Shown here: positions 50,786 to 63,119 of the stretch, piece by piece
How the letters are laid out: every line of letters starts with the position of its first letter
Position numbering within the stretch: position 1 is the first letter of the stretch
NCBI GenBank assembly: GCA_003255025.1
Contig: QANY01002371.1
Location: forward strand, 1,240,001-1,304,000
DNA: 64,000 nt
Direction: 5' to 3'
Source of the DNA: Datisca glomerata
Taxonomy: Eukaryota; Streptophyta; Magnoliopsida; Cucurbitales; Datiscaceae
The notes under the pieces: model-generated
Told to the model about the DNA's origin: nothing
What the model saw: the letters and a program-made list of their open reading frames with translations, nothing else
Databases searched by the model: none
Translations under genes and position numbers: made by a program

Positions 50786-51594
50786 GTATATGTGTGAAAA
50801 TGGTCTTATTAATTTTAGAAAATTTAAGTTAGTTATAAACTTACAATTTTATTTATTTTGTAATCACTAAGAGTAATTTGTCATTTATTATTTTTCTTAT
50901 GTTTATTTGTGGTATTTTCCTAAATTCTACTCAAATTTGTTCAACTTGTTAAAAAAAATTGTCTAATTTATAATAAATCAGTAGAAATTATTGAAATTTT
51001 TTTCATGTTCTTGGTTTAATTTAGAAGTTATTTTTACAATTTGACATAGGTAAATATATTATTTACATATTGTTAAAAATATGTTTACATAACAAGGGAT
51101 CATTCCAATATTTTTTTTATGATCATCGACAAAGATGATTGATTATAAAACTAAACCTGATGTCTATCGTTTCGCCAACGTCCAACAAAGATAATAAAAT
51201 AATGTAAAATACGATACATTAGAATATAACATAACAGTAAGTAAAGAATGTATTAACGATAAGTAAATAGATATTTATCTATTAAGGAGATATATGCAAT
51301 TAAACAAGCGCGGAGCGTGATATCTTCCATTCTACTTTTCCTTTTTTCACATAAAAATGAAACAGAAACGGAGATCTCGCGTGAGAGAGAGTAGGTGATG
51401 CACAAAGAAAATAAAAATATGATTTTTTCATGTATAATGTGTTTTTAAAGAAAATTATTTAAAGGAAGTGGAAAAGTACCATAAACAAATATAAAAAAAT
51501 AAAAGTGATAGAAAATTACTCTTAGTGGTTATGAAAGTGAAAAGATAAAATGATAAGTTCATAATTAACTTAAAAAAGATCATTTTCACATACA
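50786..51594. mobile_element. Inverted-repeat (foldback-like) element with arms of about 130 bp
   Basis: The left arm (50786-50920) and the reverse complement of the right arm (51471-51594) share TGTGAAAATG(G/A)TCTT, AAGTTA.TTAT.AACTTA, CACTAAGAGTAATTT and TTGT.TATGGTA-TTTTCC in the same order. Identity is roughly 75-80% by eye. The 550-bp centre is AT-rich and non-coding. The structure suits a MITE or foldback-type DNA element; the superfamily is not determined. Confidence 0.6.
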
Positions 51595-52399
51595 TTAAAT
51601 TTGTGGGTCATTACACCAAAAGCCGCATTTTCTTTCTCATCTTATTTTATTGGGCTTGGGTTTTTTTAACCCAATTTTTGAGTGTTAGTTTTTTTTATTA
51701 AATCTGAACTTTTTATAATGATGTTTTAATTAAATATTTTTTATTATTGTATATTTAAAGGATAAAAATGTAAAAATATTATTTCTTATATTTCTATTAT
51801 AATTTTTTTTTTACAAACACATTTAATCTTATATTCTCATTAATCTAGACAACATTTTAATTCATTACCAAACATAATAATTATATATTTTCTCTAATAT
51901 AATTTCTACTAAATATACTGTGCCGATAACTTTAAAAAACTCGAACCAAACAGTCCTTGAATTATGTTAATCCCATATTCATATTTATAGTTAGAGGCCT
52001 TCATGGTTGGTTTAGTTGAATTAAACCAAGGTAAGAGTTTCCATTCGACTGTATAAAGAACGAACCGAACAATGAACTTATATATAAACAGAAACGAACC
52101 AGAAAGTTCTGGTTCATTTCGATTCTGTGGTTCGACGGAAAGAAACTAAGATAAAGATGAGAAGGAAAAATGGAAATAAACAAATAAATTGCCTACTAGT
52201 TGTGGAGGGGATCTGGACAATTGGGCACTCTTTGTTTGCTTTCTTCTTCTTCTTGAGTTTGTTTCAAATTTGATTATGGTACCCCATATACCAAACCACA
52301 CGGTTTCCCTTATCCTCATCTGGAATAGAAACGACGGTCCTATTGAGGAACTAAGGCGATTTGGTTGAGGAACACAAACCACCCCGTTCGTGTTCATTC
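51595..52399. other. AT-rich intergenic sequence
   Basis: 51940-52140 has motifs (GAACCAAACAGTCCTT, AACGAACCGAAC, GAACCAGAAAGTTCTGGTTC) like degenerate hAT MITE sequence. No gene recognised. Confidence 0.3.
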
Positions 52400-55300
52400 G
52401 TTCGTGATCGATTATTGTAAGATTTCCACAATAGTAGGCAATCGTTCATTATTGATTCAGGTATATAATCTGAATCCATGAATCCTAATATTCTGGCATG
52501 ATGTAGATCCTAGGTTTTTCAATATTTTTTATCTAGGATGTTTTCATCTAGATCTAGTTTTTTTAACGAGTAGTATCAGAATGGTAATTGTTGATAGATT
52601 ATTAGGATTTATGAATATTTTATCCTTATGGTACTGTTTAGATTATTTTTTAATAGAATTTTTAGGTTTTGTGTGAAATTACATAATTATGCCATGATTT
52701 TGAGAATTGTGGGTTGCAAAAATCATATTTATGTTTAGAAATCATAGAATTGTTTCAGATTATGAAAATTCGGATTCATTGTGTTGGTATGAATTTTGGG
52801 TGAAAAAGCATGAATTTTCTTCAGTGTTCATATTTTTCCAGATTTTTACTTCAATTTCGGATTATTTAAATCATATCTGGTGTTTGAAAATTTGATTTTG
52901 GGTTAAAACCATATGATTTTATGGGTTAGTTGGTGTGGTCGAATTTTCTGCATATTATACATGAATTTCGGATTTTCTCGTGATGTTTTGGAGGTTTTCC
53001 GGCCAATTTCACCGTCCAAAAGTCTCTGTTGGGTGACTGGGCACTGCGACATCCGTCCGGCCGCGTTGCAGCACCTTTTTGGCGTTGAGGGCAGAGGACG
53101 CAGTGCCACTGGCAAGAAGCCCAGCGCCCAGCACCCAGCACCTGTAGGGCAGAACCTCGGCGTTAGGACGGCTGTACAATTATTAAAAATATATAAATAA
53201 TTAAATAATTAAAAAGAATATTTCACTTAACTTTTATGGAATTTTAATTGAAAACACATAGATGTTTGTGCGGAGTTATTTATGCGAGCTGTGCTCGGCC
53301 TAAAGGAAGACGCAATTTGGCCAAATAACAATGTGCCTGTGGTAATAAATATGTGACAATTATACAAATTTATCATGTGAACAACAAGTTGGCCCAATTG
53401 AAGGATGTTGTTTAACAGAACTTACCGTTGCTACTGAGAATACCACAGACAATTAATTTCTCTATCCAAAGACTAGAAACTAATGTGTGTTAGGTATCTT
53501 GAGATGGGTCCCCAATTTGAACTATTTGATAATGTCTTGTTTTGTTTTTATGACGTGCTTGTTAATGTGAGTTTGCTTGTTTATTTTGTTCTCTATCTAA
53601 TTTCTGTTGCAACTGCTGCAAATGTTTCTGCCCAAGTCAGCAACATCCCAATGCTGAGCGGGACAAACTTCAAGGGTGAAAAAAAACCATGGAGATTGTC
53701 CTTAGTTTGTATGGATTTAGATCATGCACTTCTGGTTGGAACATCGCATTGCTACTTCGGAAAACCTCAATGAGGTTTAGATTGGAAAGTGGGGCCGCTT
53801 CAACCGGAAATGCTTGATGATCATGAAACGTTCCATTCCGGAAGCGTTTAGAGGCTCTACTACTGAGACCAAGAGCACCAAAAAGTTCCTTGAAAGAATT
53901 GAGCAATATTTTGTGAAGAATGAACAGTTTGGGGCAAGTAACCTTTTGGCTAAACTCGCTAAGATGAAATATGGGGTAAAGGGAACATAAAGGAGTATAT
54001 CACAGAGATATCTCATCTCGCGTCAAAACTTAAGTTGCCTAAGTTAGAGTTGCTGGGGACTTGCTCGTACGTTTGGTTTCAATCTCTTCGTGCACACTTT
54101 GGGCAATTCATGGTGAGTTATAACACTCAGAAGGACAAATGGTCCCTAAATGAGCTTATATCTCAATGTGTGCACGAAGAAGAAAAGCAACAGTGGGATA
54201 AGACTGTGATAGCTCATTTGGCATCAACCTCTCAAAGCAAGAAAAAAAATAGAGCTAAGGATGTTACGGAAGGATCTTCTCAACAGAAGAAATAAAAGAA
54301 ATAGGATGAGGAGTTTGTCTGCTACTTAGATGGGTTTTACTTTCTATTTCTAGTTTGGACAATTCAAGATTTTCTTGCTCATTTAGAAATGATAAAGTTG
54401 TCTCTATCAAAATTTAAATTTTGTTGGATCCGGTTCTTTAATTGATAAACTATATATGCTTGATATTGTTGGTTCCTAAAAGAAAATATTGCAAACAAGT
54501 CCACGTGGTACAAAGCAAAAAATAAGTGAGAATTCTGCCATCATATGACACAAGCGTTTAGGTCACATCTCTAAGCATATAATTCTGGGGGTTGTGTTAG
54601 ATAAAATTCTTAAGCCCCTAGATTTAACAGACTTTCAAGTCTGTGTTGAATACATCAAGGGGAAACGAACGAACATTAGAAAATTAGGTGCTGAGAGAGC
54701 TACAGACGTGTTAGAACTCATACATACTGATATTTGTAGCCGTTCGCTACGGCTTCTTGGAATGGGTAGCAAAACTTCATTACACGACTACTCTAGATTT
54801 GGTTATTTATATTTAATACATGAGAAGTCACAAACCCTAGACATTTTCAAGTCCTTCAAAGTTGAAGTTGAGCTTCAACTTGGAAATTAACTAAAGGCTG
54901 TCAAATCAGACCGCAGTATTGAGTATTATGGAAGGTATGACGGATCAGAAGAATAATGTCTAGGAGCCTTTGTAATTTTCGTCAATGCGTGAGGATTTTT
55001 TCCACAATACACCATGTTGGGCAAACCCAACATGAATGGTGTTGTAGAGTGATGAACCAGATTCTTAAATATATAAAAAGGAGTATGATTAGTCAATCCT
55101 CTTTACCAGAGTCACTTTAGGGAGAAACTTTAAAGACCACAGTTTACATCCTTAATAGGGTACCAAGCAGAGTAGTCGTAAAACCTCTTATGAACTTTGG
55201 ACAGTCAAGAAGCCTAGCATTAGGCACTTGCACATTTATGATTGTTTAGCTGAGACACGACCTTATTAACCACACGGAAGAAAACTGACTTAAGGACGAT

Positions 55301-55423
55301 TAGCGACTATTTTGTTGGCTACGCTAAAAGCTCTCAGTTGCTATAAGTTTTACTATCCCACATCAAGATCCTTCTTTGAAACGGGAAACGTGAGATTCCT
55401 TGACGATGTTGAGTTGGGTGGGG
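52400..55423 (+). mobile_element. Copia element (copy 3), plus strand, cut off by an assembly gap
   Basis: An LTR-like end near 52400-52570 is followed by TAGTATCAGAATGGTAATT (52571), a decayed tRNA-Met primer-binding site. About 1 kb of leader includes an unusually GC-rich block (53020-53175). Then come gag and integrase coding relics to the run of Ns at 55424. RT, RNase H and the 3' LTR are not visible. The LTR start is not defined. Confidence 0.65.
53600..55420 (+). pseudogene. Copia gag-integrase pseudogene (copy 3)
   Basis: The gag at about 53620-54295 reads SNIPMLSGTNFKGEKKPW, MIMKRSIPEAFRG, KKFLERIEQYFVKNEQFG and FGQFMVSYNTQKDKWSLNEL. The integrase zone at 54594-55420 reads CVEYIKGKRTNIRKLGAERA, VLELIHTDIC, DYSRFGYLYLIHEKSQ, VKSDRS and YYGRYDGS. 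It ends RSFFETGNVRFLDDVE at the gap. Several frameshifts and stops. The order and wording parallel copy 4 at 57963-61200. Confidence 0.8.
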
Positions 55424-55536
55424 NNNNNNNNNNNNNNNNNNNNNNNNNNNNNNNNNNNNNNNNNNNNNNNNNNNNNNNNNNNNNNNNNNNNNNNNNNNNN
55501 NNNNNNNNNNNNNNNNNNNNNNNNNNNNNNNNNNNN
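55424..55536. other. Assembly gap (113 Ns)
   Basis: Unknown bases, followed by a 28-bp (AT)n run at 55537-55564. The gap falls inside a Copia integrase region. Frames across it are artefacts. Confidence 1.
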
Positions 55537-55564
55537 ATATATATATATATATATATATATATAT

Positions 55565-56800
55565 CTAAAAATTTCATATTCACTAAGAAGACTAAGATCT
55601 TGTATTAGTACGAGATGATTATGATAATAGGTAATGAATAAAATTGTCATCGACATATTAAAGTAGAGAATCTTTAATGAATAGTTGCTAGTACGGTTTA
55701 CTAAGCATTATGAATGTGTGTGATCTAAATCCGGATCATTGATGTGGATAGACATTTTAGTGAATGTACTTTATATAATAAGATTATATATGACATGACC
55801 GATGTGAATTAATATTGTTTATTATAAAGATTTAATACACATAAACTCGATGATCATATGTAGATCGGTCTGAATCTTGAGTAGTCATGAACTCCTATGC
55901 ATGTCTATTGGATCTTTTGATTCACTCGTTAAGGTCTGTTTGTTAATCAGACTAGTGATTTTTGTTTTGGAAATTCAGTGATGTGGATGGCTGAGAACAT
56001 GATCTTATAAGATTTGAAATCTAAGTTTTCCTAACAGATTGTATATTGGTTCCATTAAGTGTTAATTCTGGAACTAAATGGTTATTGAACTCAAATTTAT
56101 AATAAGATTATAAATTAACCATTCACTAGTGGATTTAATGATACTTATGGATCAAGAGGTAAAACAGTAATTTTGACCAGTTCTAATTTACGAACCAATA
56201 ATTAGATGACAGATCTACATGAAATGATTATGTTAGTGGACTATATGAGGATACTCTGTAAATACATTCTATAATATCTAAGAGTGCAATTTCATATTTA
56301 TAGTAGAGTAATAATGAAATTAATAAATAAGATTTTTAATTAAAGAGTTTAATTAATAATGTAGTTTATTGGAGCTTAGGATTATAGGTCCATGGTTCTC
56401 AAGTCACCTCTATACTACGTTGTCTAGGGTGTGAATATTTCAGGACATAAGAAAAATGCTGACTTGCAAAAGAAATTTTTATTCTGAGACACGTACATAA
56501 TTATGTGTGATTAAATTATTAAGAATTAATTAATTGAATTATTTATATATTTACATATAATTTTTAGAAATTATATATATAATTATAAATTTTTTTAATT
56601 ATCGATAAATGAGACAAAATATCTAATTTGTGAAATTAGATAATTAAATTATTATTAGATAATAATTTCAATCAACTAAATCTGTTAGTTGTGAAATAAC
56701 AGATAAGTTAGTTGATATGGATAATCTGATATATTAATTTTAAATTAACTGATATTTAGATAATTATCTAATTAAAATAAATATTTAATTTCAGTATTTT
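55565..56800. other. Repetitive-looking AT-rich sequence between the two Copia copies
   Basis: No coding relics. It should hold the missing 5' LTR of copy 4 or the 3' part of copy 3, but I could not find sequence matching the LTR at 61675-62157. Confidence 0.3.
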
Positions 56801-57300
56801 TCAGGTGTCAATCACTGATAGGTTATCGGAAATTGACATGTACTACTGTGATGCCATGTGGTACTATAATGGTGTCGTGAGGCACTGTGGTGGCTCACGA
56901 CACATTGCAATGCCATATGGCACTGCACTTGTGCACAATTGCAGTGGGTCCCACTGCAATTGATAATTTTATAATTAAATATTATTTCAGTTCATCTCTA
57001 AAAATATGATACGTCATTATCTAGAATATATACAAATATTATTCTAATGGCATGAGTTGTTGAAAGAAAATGAGAGAGTTACTTGATCAGATTATCAGTT
57101 CGATTTTACATGTGAACAATAAAGCAAGCTGTGGGCCTAGCCCTCAGTTGAAAGACTATAAAAAAATTTAAAGGTTGTGGGCTGCGCCCACAGCCATAAA
57201 GGGAAGGGCTGGGGAACCCTAACAGATGTTTTCAAATTAAAAAATCATTTTATTATTTTATTAAATTAATTTTAGGGATTGTAAAATTAATTTTAATTTA

Positions 57301-57440
57301 GATTTTCAAATAATTTTTTTTGATTATTTTCAGCTTTTTTGTTAAAATAATTTCAAAACAATTTTTAAGGATTATCAAATAATTTTTTTGATTATTTTTA
57401 ATAGATTTTTTGGTTAAAATAATTTCAAAACAATTTTTCT
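57301..57440. repeat. 69-bp tandem repeat, two copies, in the Copia leader
   Basis: CAAATAATTTTTTTTGATTA...GTTAAAATAATTTCAAAACA recurs with a 69-bp shift (57307 and 57376). Confidence 0.7.
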
Positions 57441-57962
57441 AAGGATCGTAAAATTAATTGTTTATCAAATAATTTAAAGTTTGAATTGAATACAATTTGA
57501 AATTCGGACATTAGTATGTTATATATTTTAAGATGAATTAGTTGAAGCAACATGTTACCAAAGTGATGTCTCTTGTGAAAATTAATTGTCATAAAATATA
57601 AAAATTGTATGTGTGTGTAACTTATGTGAATATTTACGGGCCCAAAAGAAGGAAAATATTTGACAGAATCACATATGCTTATGTGATAATAAATACGTGA
57701 TGATTAATCAATTTTACATGTGAACAATAAATTGGCCCACAGGAAGGTTTCTTGTTCGATATGTTCTTTATCGTTAGTGTTTGATTACTACACCAAGGCA
57801 TCACTTAAAAGTTAATAATTTTGACCAAAATTAAAATATTAATAGAGTTTCCGGTGTCTTGAGATGTAGTTTACTTCTATTTGAATTTATTATTGTTATT
57901 TGGGATTCGTGTGAGTTTTTTAGGTTGGTTAATTGTTCTCTATCAAGTTATTACTCTAGCTA

Positions 57963-60900
57963 ATGTCAACATCAAGTAAAAATAAAGTATTAAATGGCTT
58001 AAACTTAAAGTTCTGGAAAGATTATCTCTTGATAGTTCTTAGAGTTATGGATCTTGATATTGCATGGATGACTGATTTCCCTTCACCTCTTATGGATAAG
58101 AATACCTCTGATAAAAGGAGGGATATGGAAATGTGGGAGAAATCTGATCACATGTTTATGCTGGTCATGAAGAATGTCATTTCAGAAATATTTATGGGCA
58201 CTATATCTGAAGAGATTACCACAGTTAAGGATTTCCTTGTGGATATTAAAAAAAGGTTTGTCAAGAACGAAAATGGTACGCTATTGGCATATCTAATTTC
58301 GATGAGGTATAAGAGTAAATGCAACATAAGAGAGTACATTTTGCAAATGTCTCGTATTTTTTCAAGGTTGAAAGAGCTTAGGCTTGAAATCTTTAAGGAC
58401 TTGCTGGTGTTTCTGGTTTTGACATCCCTTCTAGAACAGTTTAGACAGATTAAGGTGAACTGTAATTGTTAGACAGAGACTTTGATTTTGAATGAGCTCA
58501 TGCCATACTGTGTTTAGGAAGAGGAAAGTGTGCAACATGATAAGACAAATGGTGCTTACCTGACCTCTACATCTTAGGATAAGGGCAAGAGAAAGAAAAG
58601 GAAAAATGATAAAGTAGCTGCGGATATAACACTGTACAAGAAACAATAAAAGAAATTGGTTGACTCGGAAGGCAATAGTTGTTACTTCTATGGAGCTGAA
58701 GGGCATATGAAGAAGCAATACACCAATCATCACGCTTGACATGCTAAGAAACATGTGTTTCTTAATTTGGTTTTTTCTGGAGTTAATTTAAGTTCGGTTG
58801 CTAGACATACATGGTGGATGGATTCTGGTGCAACAACTCACATCAGGGTTTCTTCACTTGCTGAAAGCCAAGTGATATTGAAAGATATATCTATATAGGC
58901 AATGACAAGACGGTTGAAATTGAGGCGATAAGGAAATTTAGATTATTGTTGAAGATTGGATCATATTTGAATCATAATGAAACATGTATTGTACTGTCTT
59001 TTAGATTCGGTTGCCTCCAGTTATTTGTCGGGTTACAATAATCATTATTTACTCGATACAATTACTTCAATTAAAGAATCCCTGCAAGTTAGTACATGAG
59101 GTACTAAAATAAAATTAACAAGTGAGAATTAAGTTGCGTTATGGCCTAAGATATTAGGCCATATCTCCATATGGAGAAAAGAGAGACTTGTGTCAGACGA
59201 AATACTTGGTCCCTTAGATTTCACAGATTTTGACGTTTGTGTTAATCGCATAAAGGGTAAACAAACCGACAAAAAGGGGATTTGAAGCCAACATGACCCG
59301 GGACGTTTTAGAACTTATTCATACGGATATTTGTAAGCCATTTTCTTCTGTTGCTTGGAATGGTTAACAATACTTTATAACGTTCATAGACGATTATTCT
59401 AGATATGGCTACATATATCTCAGTCATGAAAAGTCACAGTCATTGGGAGTGTAAAAAAATTTGAAGGCTGAAGTTGATAATCAACTCAACAAAATGAATA
59501 AAAGCGTCAAATCTGACCGTGGAAGTGAGTACTATGGTAGATATGACGGTTCATGTGAACAACGTCCATGATCGTTTGCTAAATTTCTAGAGGAATGCGG
59601 TAGTGTCCCACATTACACTATGCTAGATTCGCCCGTTATGAATGGTGTTACTGTAAGATGAAACCGAATTCTTAAGGACATGATTATGAGTATGATTAGT
59701 CATTCTACCTTACCACAATCATTCTAAGGTGAAGCACTTAATGCTGCAACATATATCGTTAATAGAGGTGCAACTAAAGTAACTGCCAAGACCCCATATA
59801 AACTTTGGATCATCAATAAATTTAGTCTAAAGTTTTTGCACGTTTGGGGACGTCCAGCTGAGGCAAGGCCTTATAGGCCTTATGAAAGAAACTTGACTTA
59901 AGGACGATGAGTTGTTATTTTGTTGGATATTCTAAAAGATCCAGAGGGTACAAGTTTTATAATCCCACGACTTGGTCATTTTTTTAGATGAAAAATTCTC
60001 GGTTATTTGAGGATGTCAAGTTTGTAGGGGGATAGTCTTGTCACAAAAAAGGCTTTACATAGAAGGAAGGTATGGATTATAAAAGGTCTTTCTCCCCGAC
60101 TTCTACAAAAGACTCTTTCAGGATCATAATGACATTGGTGATGAATTTCAATCTTTAGCTACATTAGATGGATGTAAAGACGACGTTTCTCAATGATGAC
60201 ATTGAAGAGACGGTTTATATGGTGCAACTATAAAACTTTGTGTCGTGGGACCCAAAGAATATGGTTGCAAACTTAGGAAATCTATCTATGAATGCAAGCA
60301 GGCATATCGGCAATGGTATTCCAAGTTTCATCTAGTGATCATCTCGTTCGATTTTGAAATGAATTTGGTCGATGATTGTATATACCATAAGTTCTGTGAG
60401 AGCAAACATATTTTTCTAGTTTAATATGTGGATGATATTTTGATTTCCAGCAACGATATATGATTATTGCACGACACCAAGAGATTTCTAGCTAAGAATT
60501 TTAAGATGAAAGATCTTGGTGATACATCTTTTGTATTAGGGATCTAAATACACCGAGATCGTCCTCGGAGTATTCTTGGATTATCACAAAAGAGGAATAT
60601 TGAAAAGGTTCTCAAAATATAAGGCATGCAAGACTACAAACCAAATGATACCCCTGTGGCTAAGGGAGACAAGTTTAGTCTCAATCAGTGCCCTAATAAT
60701 GATTTTGAGGAAAAATAAATATTAAAGATTCCCTATGCCTCAGTGGTAGGAAGTCTGATGTATTGTACACGTCCGGATATTGCGTACGTGACTAGATATC
60801 CGGAAGACATTTAAGTAATTCATGCATAGACCATTGAAAATAGCTAAACGGGTCTTATGATACTTATAGAAAATAAAAAAATACATGTTCACGTATCAGA

Positions 60901-61202
60901 GGTTGGATCAGATTGAGATCATTAAGTATACCGACTATGATTTTGCTGGATGCAAATATAGCATGTTTCACGGAATATGATTGCATAATTTTATCGTAGG
61001 GTTGCGGATAATGGACAGTATTGATAGATTACTCAAGTTATTTTGTGACAATAAGTCAGCAACCCTCTATTCTAATAACAGTAGGAGCTCGACAAAGTCA
61101 AGGTATATATACTTCAAGTTCATGGTTGTTAAGGAAAAAAGTTTCATGAGCACACTAAGCGATTGTCACCTAAACAGTTTCATGAGCACACTACTCTTAT
61201 GA
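57963..61202 (+). pseudogene. Copia gag-pol pseudogene (copy 4)
   Basis: The gag at 57963-58472 is an open 169-codon stretch (LNGLNLKFWKDYLLIVLRVM, VDIKKRFVKNENG, SMRYKSKCNIREYILQMSR). A zinc knuckle lies near 58680. Protease, near 58800, reads WWMDSGATTHI with the catalytic D-S-G. Integrase spans 59200-59990 (KGKQTDKK, LELIHTDICKP, FIDDYSRYGYIYL, SDRGSEYYGRYDGS). RT spans 60180-60800 (YVDDILISSN, FKMKDLGDTSFVLGI). RNase H spans 60900-61170 (CDNKSATLYSNN). The YVDD box is kept but many stops break the polyprotein. Confidence 0.85.
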
Positions 61203-61674
61203 GTGTCATATCGGTTGAGGATATTCAATTTTAGTGGAATTTGTGATTTTTGGATGTTCTTCTTTATAGACATATTTTCAGTTATTTCAATTTATGGATA
61301 TTTTTAGGTAATTTCTGCATAAATAAAGTTTTGGCTAATTCACAATCTGATTCTGGAATGGTTTGATCTCACTAAGGTTTACGGAGGACTAGTTGAAAAT
61401 ATGCATGTTAGGATCACATTACATGAAATTTCCATACTACACATTCACGTCATAATCCATGTCATTCAGTTGTATTGACATATGTGACAATTAATGGATT
61501 GTGTTACGATTGATATAACGAATGCCGCTTTAATCTTATGTTGGTATGATTGATGGACTGGATTGGTTATAGATACATTTTGGTAATGACTGCAAAGTTG
61601 AGCTCGTTCGGTTATTTTTACAAATCATAATTATAAGGTTATACATATAGTCCAAGTGAGAGATTGTTGGATCT

Positions 61675-62157
61675 TGAATCCAACGTTAGACTTATGTGAA
61701 TAATTATGACTGTCAAATAAGTATAATCTCAATTAAAAGTGATCAACTAAGGTTTTGGATAATTGAAGTTTTAATGTATCTGATTGGTTGTGGACCCTTT
61801 TATATGTAGAGATTTTAAAATAATTTCTATTTTTAAGATGTGTTAAAATAGAAATACCAAAAGATAAATTATCTATAAGTGGTTATGGTCCCCATGTCAC
61901 AAGATTAAGGAAAACCATTATATTCTCCCTAATATCTCATCGTTAGAGAGAAAACTAAGAGGCTTAATTAAATGGGATTCTCGGATATAAAATCGTGTAG
62001 ATCTAGAAGGCCAACCACTCAGCTCTAAATCATGATCTCCTGTTATGGATTTAGGTACGCTTCCGCTTTACAGCTAATTGATTTTTGATGTGTTCAATAT
62101 GAATTCTTGAAATTTATTGAGATACGCTTTATACCGTTAAAGATTTTTTATCTAACA
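61675..62157 (+). repeat. 3' LTR of Copia copy 4
   Basis: Starts TGTTGGATCTTGAATCC directly after the purine tract and ends TTTTTATCTAACA, so it keeps TG...CA ends. No partner LTR found in the window. Confidence 0.7.
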
Positions 62158-63119
62158 AAACTCACTAACATTATCAACACCATCATTTCTTGGAGCTTCG
62201 ATGGATACATTGAATTAAATAGCTAACATATTCGTCTATAGCAGGAAAAACTACGTTAACAGGAAAATTGATTGAGCTAAGAGATTTTGCATTAGGAATC
62301 AGCATTGACATTACCTATAAGCAGCAGAAATACTTGGAAAACTAAAGGGAACACTGGCTGGGGAGGAGAAAATCAAGCACTCCATACCACAAAAGAGCCG
62401 AGAAGCGAAATAAATAAGGATAAACCCAAAATCAATCCGTATAGTTTCCCTTCCCCTGTCACAAAGTTAAGAATAATAAGGATGAGGGGAAATCAGTCTG
62501 AAAAGCTACCCAAAAAAGTAGAACTCATGCATGACCTACTGTTGGATGTGAAAGAAAGAATATGGCACAACTCCTAAGTATGAAATCATTTCTCCCCCCA
62601 TACTCTGTCGTGAAGTATTTGTTGGCGAGTAATCTTCTTTAGTGAAAAATAAAGAAAATAAGAAGTCAGCAATAAATTATAAGTCAGATCAAAATCTCAT
62701 ATAGACTTCCGAATTTTTTTTGACACATAAAATAGATCAAATTTCTGACCACGTAATTGCTGCTATACTCACAGAACATAACAGCCAAAAACAACCAAAA
62801 TTAACAGAAAAAAAGTGAGTAAAAGAATGAAAAAGATAACAATACATACATCAAGCATATAAATAAGTTTCGCATGCCTCACGCAATAAATAAATTTCTT
62901 CATTTTGTACCTCCAATATTTCTCAAAGAACCTAAACACCAAAACTAATCTCCTTACCAGATTGTGATAGTGAAGCTGTAAAATTAGGAGAAAAGATGAT
63001 TAAACTTCACGGAACCAACACATTCAGAAATCCAAAATACAGTGGAACTTCGAGTTCAAGCGATAACAAGGTGATGCATGCATGAAGCTCTTAATTGCAC
63101 TTTGTTTAGCAAAATATAA
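62158..63119. other. Intergenic sequence
   Basis: A 90-codon plus-strand frame (62305-62577) shows no recognisable domain and is probably chance. No gene supported. Confidence 0.3.

Larger units (their letters stand above)
56801..62157 (+). mobile_element. Copia element (copy 4), plus strand, with 3' LTR
   Basis: The leader (about 56800-57960) has a relatively GC-rich degenerate repeat block (56810-56970) and ACATGTGAACAATAAATTGGCC, both paralleled in copy 3. Gag-pol relics cover 57963-61200. A purine tract (CAAGTGAGAGAT) precedes a 3' LTR of 483 bp, TGTTGGATCTTG...ATCTAACA. The 5' LTR was not found, so the left limit is approximate. Confidence 0.75.

Noticed and set aside
55312..55656. Frames crossing the run of Ns
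   Set aside because: They exist only because unknown bases are read as open; the (AT)n run gives the repeating Ile-Tyr residues.
62305..62577. 90-codon plus-strand frame
   Set aside because: No recognisable domain, no homologous copy in the window, and an AT-rich repeat-derived setting.
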